Assembly (NCBI GenBank): GCA_016742175.1
Contig: JACVCH010000004.1
Span: forward strand, 62,001-126,000
Direction of reading: 5' to 3'
Source: Rhizobiaceae bacterium
GTDB taxonomy: Bacteria; Pseudomonadota; Alphaproteobacteria; Rhizobiales; Rhizobiaceae
Length of the DNA: 64,000 nt
The position numbers and the translations under genes are program-made. Under the pieces are notes generated by a model, which was not told where the DNA came from, made no database searches, and worked only from the letters and a program-made list of their open reading frames with translations. Shown here one piece after another: positions 57,738 to 64,000 of the stretch; position 1 is the stretch's first letter; each line of letters starts with the position of its first letter.

Positions 57738-57766
57738 TCGCCGGCGCAGACGCCGGCGATATTTTT
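57738..57766 (+). terminator. Terminator-like hairpin in the gap between two minus-strand genes
   Basis: TCGCCGGCG (57738-57746) and CGCCGGCGA (57751-57759) form a 9-bp stem with a 4-nt loop, followed by TATTTTT on the plus strand. No plus-strand gene ends here, so its role is unclear; on the minus strand it lacks a T-run. Confidence 0.4.
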
Positions 57767-57842
57767 GATGGCGATTATGATATTTTATCGGTGAAGGAGA
57801 CCCGAGCTTGGCAGGCGCACGCCACGCAGTGTTGCCAGTCAG

Positions 57843-58556
57843 CTAGCCAGGTGCAACTGCCCGAACATCAATGGTCTCTTCGTTGAGCAGGCTGATCGCG
57901 TGCTCCAAAGCGGGCGGCGTGCTCCCGCAAGCGAAAATACTCACCGCCGATCCGGGCTCGATCAGCGGTTCGAAATCCAGGCGGGTATTCATGTCCTTGA
58001 TCGCGCGCGCGATCTCGCGACCGCTCGCGGAAAAATCCACCATGACCCGCAATCGCTCCCACCCGTCGACCCAAACCTCAAGAAGTGACAGGGACGTCAT
58101 CCAGGCTCGCAGCGCCCGTCGAACCTCTGCAACATGTCCGTCGTAGCCGGACGGAAAACGCGCATATAGATTGCTGCTCGCAAGCTCCAGATAGCCGTGT
58201 TCGTCCACCGCTTCCCACCAGGGCGATCCGTCAACGTCGAACACCAGAGCACCGAACTCGGGCCACGGCTGACCGAAAACAAAGCGAATGTTGGACACAA
58301 CGGTCCGATCAGTCACCCTACCGTTGGCGGGATGGACACGGCCGAACTCAGGAACGTCATAGTAATCACGTTCCCCTGCGTCCTCCGCGACATTTTCGAC
58401 CCCGAACGCCGTTGCCTGCGGAGTTTCGGATGTCGTTGATCGGCTCTCATGCTCGATGAACGCAGCTTCCGCATCTGTCGACTCTTCCCAGTTTCGAACT
58501 AGCTGCTTGAACTTTTCGCGCTCCAAAAATTCCGCTTGATCAAATACCCGCCCCAT
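57843..58556 (-). CDS. Hypothetical acidic protein
   Basis: This 237-residue protein is not recognised. It is acidic in its first 70 residues, with later 'FVFGQPWPEFGALVFDVDGS', 'HVAEVRRALRAWMTSLSLLE' and 'IFACGSTPPALEHAISLLNE'. No membrane segment, signal peptide or known motif is seen. A perfect 12-bp palindrome ACATAATTATGT at 58598-58609 lies 42 bases upstream of its start and may be its operator. It precedes the methyltransferase on the same strand. Confidence 0.6.
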   Translation of the reverse strand: MGRVFDQAEFLEREKFKQLVRNWEESTDAEAAFIEHESRSTTSETPQATAFGVENVAEDAGERDYYDVPEFGRVHPANGRVTDRTVVSNIRFVFGQPWPEFGALVFDVDGSPWWEAVDEHGYLELASSNLYARFPSGYDGHVAEVRRALRAWMTSLSLLEVWVDGWERLRVMVDFSASGREIARAIKDMNTRLDFEPLIEPGSAVSIFACGSTPPALEHAISLLNEETIDVRAVAPG

Positions 58557-59114
58557 TTAACATAGTCCTCATGCTCTACGGCGCACAATTGCCCGCTACA
58601 TAATTATGTTCATCCCAGTTTTCCGTCGGCGCAATACATGAATTTCATTGGGTGCTATTTTTAATTTTTGTCAACATTATTGGCCGTATCTCTCGTACGC
58701 CTTGTTCATCATTAGTACGGGAATCTCCTCGCAGTTGTTCCTGGCTAGCAACGGTCTCGAATTGCGCTCATCTTGAAGCATGGCGGTCGACCGGCATTGC
58801 TGCAACACCGATCTGCGGTCTGCCTTGTTGTGGAGATGATGATACGGGTTGCCGGACTGCCGCCGAGGAATGGACATAGCTTGGCTGTTTCAGATGTGAT
58901 GCGTCCCCGCCCGCCTGGAATACGTTCGCACTCAGCTAACCCTTCCTTCGTTCAGCGTTTGCCGGCGCTCGCCACGACCATGACCTTCCCCTTGGTAACC
59001 AGTGCAGGGGTTGCCGCCTCGTGTTTTGGACCTGACCATAACCAATAGAGATCAGCTCGCCGCCAACCGAGGCGACCAGCCGGGTCGCGATCAATGGTTG
59101 AGGTGAGGTCGGGC
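58557..59114. other. AT-richer intergenic region without a convincing gene
   Basis: About 560 bases contain the palindrome ACATAATTATGT (58598-58609) and two short frames (minus strand 58677-58877 and 58936-59154) with no family resemblance or ribosome site. It may contain divergent promoters for the genes at 57843-58556 and 59115-59501. Confidence 0.35.
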
Positions 59115-59501
59115 ATGACAAGCGTTTATCAAACACCGGCAGAATCGGACACAAACTATCGGAACCTAGTGGTCCAGCATGTCGCCGCCATTTGCGATCG
59201 CAATCCGCCCATACTTAGTGAACTTGAAGACCGGTGGAACAGTCTGACTTCGACATTCGCATTCACAAGGGAGCGCTATTCCGACCGGATGTCAGCGATT
59301 TACGATCCACTCGTCGAACTTTCAGGGCGACAATGCGCACTCGCCTCGATCGATGACTACGCTGATGTGATAGCCGTCCTGAAGGAACTGGCAGACGTCA
59401 CATCTCTCGTCGACGAGCACATCGCTAAGCTTTTCCAATTGCTCTCAGAAATCGAGAATAAATGCTTTAAATCGGTGGCATCGCGCGGAGACGCGCAATG
59501 A
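59115..59501 (+). CDS. Hypothetical helical protein
   Basis: The 128-residue protein is not recognised. It is mostly amphipathic helix ('FRNLVVQHVAAICD'-like 'YRNLVVQHVAAICDRNPPIL', 'SIDDYADVIAVLKELADVTS', 'LVDEHIAKLFQLLSEIENKC'). The ATG at 59115 has GAGG six bases upstream; an in-frame ATG at 59094 is an alternative. No clear partner gene. Confidence 0.45.
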   Translation: MTSVYQTPAESDTNYRNLVVQHVAAICDRNPPILSELEDRWNSLTSTFAFTRERYSDRMSAIYDPLVELSGRQCALASIDDYADVIAVLKELADVTSLVDEHIAKLFQLLSEIENKCFKSVASRGDAQ

Positions 59502-59601
59502 ATGCCCGCCTGAACGAGCCCCCTCGAATGCAAACTTCGTTTGCGCGAGTAATGGGGGGAAGGCTTCTGTCATCATAAACTAGGTTTGACCCGGCACCCT
59601 C

Positions 59602-59919
59602 TTACCGTTCGTCGGCACTTGTCGCGAGATGGACCTTTCTCTGAAAGGTCCATCCGGACTTGTATTTGTCCACGAGATCTTCAAATGCGCGATCGCTCTG
59701 TTGTCGATCGAACCCTTGTCTGGTCAGTGCCGCGGTCAGGCCGTCCTGAAGCCGATCCAGTTCAGTCAGATCCCCTCTCCGCAGGTTTTCTTCGAGCGCA
59801 ATATGGAGGAGCATCCGCGCAATGTCGTCCCGACCGGGTCGGCGAAGTTTCTTATTGCGTTCGCGAATGTTCTGTTGCCGGACACGCTGCTTCTCGAGCC
59901 GGTCATTCTGGTCTCGCAT
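59602..59919 (-). CDS. Small conserved-type hypothetical protein
   Basis: The 105-residue protein starts 'MRDQNDRLEKQRVRQQNIRE' and includes 'RRPGRDDIARMLLHIALEEN' and 'LTRQGFDRQQSDRAFEDLVD'. The strongly basic helical N-terminus and compact helical core look like a real small protein of the kind found on rhizobial plasmids and islands, but no function is known. Confidence 0.5.
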   Translation of the reverse strand: MRDQNDRLEKQRVRQQNIRERNKKLRRPGRDDIARMLLHIALEENLRRGDLTELDRLQDGLTAALTRQGFDRQQSDRAFEDLVDKYKSGWTFQRKVHLATSADER

Positions 59920-60728
59920 TTTCCCCCCGGGCTAAAAGCGACCTGCAAGCAATCATCATGAAAGTTTGGAAGGCTACAAATCCGACAACACATGAATTCA
60001 GCACACGGGGCTGCGGTACAGCCCGACAATTCGAACCCGATTAGAAGCGCAAATCCGACGACCTCATGGTGACGCCGCTAACCGCAAGCTCTCGACGTGG
60101 TCTTTTTACATCACCTCGCAAAAACGGTCCATCGAAACGCCGGAGGCACTGGTGCCGAAACGCCGGGACACTGGTGCCACGCCCTGCTCTGAGTGAAAAG
60201 GCGACGGCGAGGGAAGATACCGGCTCGAGAGAGTCGGGGGTAATGGAGTAGAAAAAATGCGAAAGCCATGAAAAGAATGGGAACTCACTATCACGGAAGT
60301 GACCTGATGTACTCGCGAAGCGCGTTAGCGGCTCCGCGCCTCGCAAATGCCGAGCGCAGGTAAACGACGTTTCAGGTAGAATCTCGGAAACCATTTCAGG
60401 CACGACATGAATCTGCAGCATGTGGTGGATCGGACTGTCCCCGTGGAGCGCGCCATTGGCAGCGGCCTCCTAGCAAACGCAGTTTGAATGGGCAACATCG
60501 TTTCAGGGGATGGAATCGCGGTTCTCGAACTTTGAATCGGAAGCTCCTGACTTGGAATCAGAATAGCGTAAATTGACTTGATTGATCTCAACGTACGCAT
60601 ACGCTCGCGCGATGTACCGACAACCCACTTCGACTGCCGCACCATTCGTTCCGGAGAGCTGAGAACCCGGGATGCTTCTATGCGCTCGTTTGCAAGCTCT
60701 GACCGGATAGGCGCCTCGGAGTTCAACG
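59920..60728. other. Long intergenic stretch with a tandem repeat
   Basis: About 800 bases have no convincing gene on either strand. The only clear structure is the imperfect tandem repeat at 60134-60178. The region may be the edge of a decayed insertion. Confidence 0.35.
60134..60178 (+). repeat. Imperfect tandem direct repeat, two units of 22-23 bp
   Basis: Unit one spans 60134-60156 and unit two 60157-60178. Both begin GAAACGCCGG and end CACTGGTGCC; they differ by about two bases and one indel in the middle. Multiple short repeats of this form occur at ends of some insertion sequences, but no transposase was found nearby. Confidence 0.6.
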
Positions 60729-63461
60729 TCAATTAAGCAGCGGCGGCAAACCCGAAAGAGCTGCGTCCAACTCCGGGCCTTCCAGGGTCCCCCGCTCGAA
60801 GATTACGCGCGCGAGATGTTCGATAGACACCCGGTGCTTAGTGGCCATCGCATGCATCCGCAGATATGCCTCTTCCAAGCGCTCGTTTACGGCGTCGGCT
60901 ATTTTGCCGTAGTCCCGCAAAATCGCCGGTTGATCGGCAATCGGCGTGTACAACAACGGCTGATGACTGCCATATCCGTATTCTGTCTCAATCCGCGTCG
61001 CGATCGCGGTTGCGTGTGCGAGATCCGAATGCGGACTGCCGCCTGAACCGGCTGCAGGCTCGTGCAGCAAAACTTCTTCGGCTGCCCGGCCCGCGAGATA
61101 TATGTCCAGCATGGCCGTCAGTTGGCTGCCGGTCCATTCCACAGCGCGTTTCCGACACCGGACGTAGCCGTCCCTCTCGGCATCGTCGATAGAAATCGCG
61201 ATGATGTCGTCGTGGCCGAACATGTGCTGCGCTATTGCGTGACCCGCCTCATGCACTGCCATACGCCATCTCAGCTCCGGTGATCTGTCGGGCAACAAAC
61301 CGATCAAAGCCTGCTTCAGATCGGTTGCGGAAAGTTCGCGACCCGCCCGCCGCGCGCGTTGCCTGGCGTTTTTCACCATCTTCTCCAGGTCGGCTCCGGT
61401 CATACCGGCAGTTTTCCGTGCTAGGTAATCGAGCAGGCCATCGCGGAGATGGGCGTCGTCACCCCGATCGTGATGAACCCGAACTTGCGAAACAGCCTGA
61501 TTTGCGCGCTCGGCGCGTCCATCGCTATTCGGTACGGTGATCGGGTTGTGCCTGTCATAGACGTGGCACTCACCGTTATCCTCTGAAAGAGGCGTGGCCT
61601 TTGCTTCTGTCGTTAAAGACTCCATAAGTGGCGAGTTCAAAGGCAGCACATCGCCGATATCCACGGACTTTGCGACGTTCGAATTCACAGCTGCGTCGCC
61701 TCGTGCGTCTTGGAGGACCAACTCATCAGGCAAATACTGCGAAAGTATGCTGCGACGAGCTGCTAGATCGGGAGGCGTTATGAGGATGTGAGTATCCAGG
61801 CGTCCTGAGCGCAGGACTGCGGGGTCAATCGCTTCGGGATTGTTTGTTGCCGCGACGATTATCAGCCCGTCGGTCGAACGGGCTTTGTCAATCTGCTCAA
61901 GAATGCGGTTGATTAGCGCGGTCCAATAGTCGGCATTGACGCCGCTTTTCCCGCGTCTGCCAATGGTATCAATCTCGTCAATGAAGAAGACTGCTGGGGC
62001 GATAGCAGCGGCTTCTTGGAATGTGCGAGCCACGCATGACAGGACGTCACCGAGATCACCGGGTTCCAGCCAGGTCGCTACCGAGGTCCGCACGAGAGGC
62101 AGTTGCAAGACATGGGAGAGGACCTTGGCAAATCGCGTCTTACCCGTACCAGGCGGGCCGGAAAGCAGCAATGCTGTGCTTGCTTGCGACCAATGCCCTT
62201 TTCCTTCTCGCCATGCCTCAAGGTCGGATTTGAGATCAAGAGCCCAATCCTTGGCCTCGCCGTAGCCAGTGAGACTCTCCAAGAGTTTCCGTTCCGCTAT
62301 CGGCGGGTCGGGCTGGATTATGTCGGCTGTAGGTAGCTGTTCTCCACGACGGGTCGAAGCGGTTTTCTTGGCAGGCTTCTCAGGAGCGTCTTTCGCTTCA
62401 TCCTGCTCTTTCATCCCCAGCAGCGCCAGCAACTTGGATGCGACGTCCCGGGCTTCGGTGCCCGGACGTATAACAAGATCAAGATCGGCCAGGGTCAAAA
62501 CATGCATTTTTTTAGCGAGCTCATCGGGAACATGATGCGGTGGCTGTCCGAGCACGACCTCCACGGTACGGTGCAGGATTGCCGGCGTCAGCGCGCCGCA
62601 ATCAAGCGACAACTGAGCGGCTCCTTTCATCGCCCCCGGCAAACCTGTGGAATCCTGTGCCGTTGCCAATAGCGGCAAATCGCGGGATGCGGCCTCCGCT
62701 ACTCGTCGCAACACGTCGAGCGGGTGGCTATTGTGAGGGCCTATGTGAACGATAGCGCGCCCCTCGTACGTAATTGATGGCGCGTGTGTCTGCACTCGCT
62801 CGATGATGCGGCGGCGGCGGGCAATGATAACGCCTCGTTCGAGCAGCCCATGCAGTCTGCCAGAAAACCCGTCAATATTCGCCGTAATGGTGACAATCGG
62901 CGCATTTCTGCGAAGTGATGACTTAATGTCCGCCCATTCAGTTGATGAGTGCTCAACCGCATTGGCAATTAACAATACGGTAGCTACGTCGCTTGCCAGA
63001 GGCGGTGCCGCTATACGGCGCAATTCCGAGATAGTTGCCTCCGCTTCCACATCGGCCGTCAGAAGCGGACCGCACTCAACATCCGCAGTTGCGGCTGAAC
63101 ACGAAGCTGCTCCGTCAGTAGACCAAGAATCGATAACATCGTCACCGCCAGTGTGTTCGGCGGCGAAACTCTTCGGAGGTGCAAGGCCGTTTTCAGGATT
63201 CGGAGCTTGTCCCGGGTCACGGTACAGGTCGTCCTCCCTAGTGGTAGGATATGCATATACACGCGCCAGCCGTCCATTTCGAGTTCGGGCCGTGGTCACG
63301 ACCAGCTTGCGCTCGTCCACCGCCCGATCGAGAGCTCGCTGTATCCGTTGTCGGCGAAGACGTTCTACGAGAATTGTCGAGATTTTTCTTGCCAGCATCA
63401 TAGTCCCCGAACGCGAGTACAGAGTTGTGTGGTTATCAATGGTTGAATGGCGCTGGCGCAT
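60729..63461 (-). CDS. FtsH-like AAA+ ATPase with M41 metalloprotease domain, apparently soluble
   Basis: The protein is about 910 residues long. Counting from a TTG three codons upstream, Walker A 'SGPPGTGKTRFAKVL' is near 438-445, Walker B 'AVFFIDEIDTIGRRG' near 495-501 and the SRH 'ATNNPEAIDPAVLRSGRLD' near 541-559. The M41 zinc motif 'AVHEAGHAIAQHMFG' is at 740-744 with the third-ligand region 'HSDLAHATAIATRIE' near 815. The N-terminal 380 residues lack the two FtsH membrane helices and are of unknown fold. About 90 extra residues lie between the SRH and the small AAA lid. The exact start is uncertain (63461 or 63401). It is probably an ATP-dependent protease or unfoldase. Confidence 0.88.
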   Translation of the reverse strand: MRQRHSTIDNHTTLYSRSGTMMLARKISTILVERLRRQRIQRALDRAVDERKLVVTTARTRNGRLARVYAYPTTREDDLYRDPGQAPNPENGLAPPKSFAAEHTGGDDVIDSWSTDGAASCSAATADVECGPLLTADVEAEATISELRRIAAPPLASDVATVLLIANAVEHSSTEWADIKSSLRRNAPIVTITANIDGFSGRLHGLLERGVIIARRRRIIERVQTHAPSITYEGRAIVHIGPHNSHPLDVLRRVAEAASRDLPLLATAQDSTGLPGAMKGAAQLSLDCGALTPAILHRTVEVVLGQPPHHVPDELAKKMHVLTLADLDLVIRPGTEARDVASKLLALLGMKEQDEAKDAPEKPAKKTASTRRGEQLPTADIIQPDPPIAERKLLESLTGYGEAKDWALDLKSDLEAWREGKGHWSQASTALLLSGPPGTGKTRFAKVLSHVLQLPLVRTSVATWLEPGDLGDVLSCVARTFQEAAAIAPAVFFIDEIDTIGRRGKSGVNADYWTALINRILEQIDKARSTDGLIIVAATNNPEAIDPAVLRSGRLDTHILITPPDLAARRSILSQYLPDELVLQDARGDAAVNSNVAKSVDIGDVLPLNSPLMESLTTEAKATPLSEDNGECHVYDRHNPITVPNSDGRAERANQAVSQVRVHHDRGDDAHLRDGLLDYLARKTAGMTGADLEKMVKNARQRARRAGRELSATDLKQALIGLLPDRSPELRWRMAVHEAGHAIAQHMFGHDDIIAISIDDAERDGYVRCRKRAVEWTGSQLTAMLDIYLAGRAAEEVLLHEPAAGSGGSPHSDLAHATAIATRIETEYGYGSHQPLLYTPIADQPAILRDYGKIADAVNERLEEAYLRMHAMATKHRVSIEHLARVIFERGTLEGPELDAALSGLPPLLN

Positions 63462-63562
63462 GGCGACCAACCGCCAGATGACGGCGTGGGATGGGTAGCG
63501 GCCACAGGTGCTCTAGACGTCGTGCCCTATGGTCGGCCGGTAAGCCAGAATACTTGCGACCA

Positions 63563-64000
63563 CTAAGAGGTGGTGCAACTAGTCGTAGTTAACGCCGGTG
63601 GCTCGCCGATTCTTACTGTGGCAATAGGCATCTTTGCGAGGCCATCGACATTTGCCGACGTTTCGTTTCGTCTTAGCTTCTGGGCGACGCTTCGGCCTGT
63701 GGCTTGCCAATAACTCCGCCATACTGTATTCGCGGTGCGCCAACGAGCATGTTCATCGATCAAGAAAGTGAGTTCTGCGCGGTAGTGCGGGATGAGATCG
63801 GTGCCGATCCGATCGCCGGTGTCGAGATAGTTATCGAGATCGCTTAAGCCGATTACCCCAGCTTCGGTCGACGGACCATCAAGCGTTAGATCGAGAATTA
63901 GGGCTTCGATGTGCATCACCTCTTGGCCGCAGTCGAACCCCTTCCGCGCTTCAACAGCCACATGTCGTGCGCGGCTCAACATCAGTCGGGCCCGCTCGGC
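63563..64000 (-). CDS. Hypothetical protein, 5' end beyond the window
   Basis: The frame is open to the window edge and at least 145 residues long. The visible part has a helical 'LSRARHVAVEARKGFDCGQE', an acidic 'LILDLTLDGPSTEAGVIGLS' and a C-terminal basic tail. It is not recognised. It lies about 100 bases upstream of the AAA+/M41 gene on the same strand and may belong with it. A start at 63982 cannot be excluded. Confidence 0.5.
   Translation of the reverse strand, partial: AERARLMLSRARHVAVEARKGFDCGQEVMHIEALILDLTLDGPSTEAGVIGLSDLDNYLDTGDRIGTDLIPHYRAELTFLIDEHARWRTANTVWRSYWQATGRSVAQKLRRNETSANVDGLAKMPIATVRIGEPPALTTTSCTTS

Noticed and set aside
58677-58877. 66-residue protein on the minus strand
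   Set aside because: Composition is not convincing, and there is no ribosome site or conserved feature to support it.
60134-60178. CRISPR array
   Set aside because: There are only two directly adjacent units and no spacers or cas genes.
60041-60421. Small gene on the minus strand
   Set aside because: There is no ribosome site or family resemblance, and the frame runs through the tandem repeat.

Overview
The window reads as a high-GC alphaproteobacterium, probably Hyphomicrobiales (Rhizobiales) or a close relative. The evidence is the alphaproteobacterial taurine set (TauR, TauKLM, TauXY, Xsc, TauZ, Pta), a DUF6481 gene beside a cold-shock gene, several ABC and TRAP uptake systems, and rhizobial-type small plasmid or island proteins. 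Identifications come from reading the sequence and recalled family motifs; no database search was run.

Layout. (1) 1-12.8 kb: the edge of one peptide/opine-type ABC system (solute-binding protein plus the first codons of an ATPase), then a second complete one (8965-10524 and the genes downstream to 2176). The second encloses two amidohydrolases and faces a divergent FCD-type GntR regulator, a flavin reductase-like protein and a hydantoin/Asp-Glu racemase. It looks like uptake and ring opening of a cyclic amide or N-heterocycle. (2) 12.8-23.2 kb: a complete taurine operon on the minus strand, tauKLM-tauX-tauY-xsc-tauZ-pta, facing tauR. (3) 23.4-28.5 kb: a TAXI-type TRAP transporter, a cold-shock protein, a DUF6481 protein and an argE remnant. 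(4) 28.6-44.6 kb: suyAB (sulfolactate sulfo-lyase), a four-subunit fumarate-reductase/succinate-dehydrogenase-like complex, a two-subunit class I fumarase-like hydratase, a TSUP exporter with a LysR regulator, a sulfonate-type ABC transporter, a second TauZ-like exporter, a HutC-type GntR regulator, a single-chain thiamine-diphosphate enzyme and an orphan paralogous binding protein. (5) 44.6-53.5 kb: a dihydroxypropanesulfonate (DHPS)-type operon on the minus strand, ABC transporter-hpsN-DegT aminotransferase-SDR-ADH, facing a LacI regulator with a perfect palindromic operator. (6) 53.5-64 kb: a lower-GC accessory stretch with gene remnants (dabA, DUF6671), a long cytosine-C5 DNA methyltransferase, several unknown proteins and a cytosolic FtsH-like AAA+/M41 protein.

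How it fits together. The middle 40 kb is an organosulfonate island. Taurine goes through sulfoacetaldehyde to acetyl phosphate and acetyl-CoA. DHPS goes through HpsN to (R)-sulfolactate, which SuyAB splits into pyruvate and sulfite. Three candidate anion exporters (two UPF0324/TauZ type, one TSUP) could dispose of sulfite or sulfate. The most interesting proposal is that the fumarate-reductase-like complex and fumarase-like hydratase beside suyAB work on sulfonate analogues of succinate and fumarate (3-sulfopropionate to 3-sulfoacrylate to sulfolactate), feeding SuyAB. A second is that the DegT aminotransferase inside the hps operon feeds an amino-sulfonate such as cysteinolate into the same route. 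An identical 13-bp operator-like sequence in front of suyA and of the HutC regulator ties the two ends of region 4 together.
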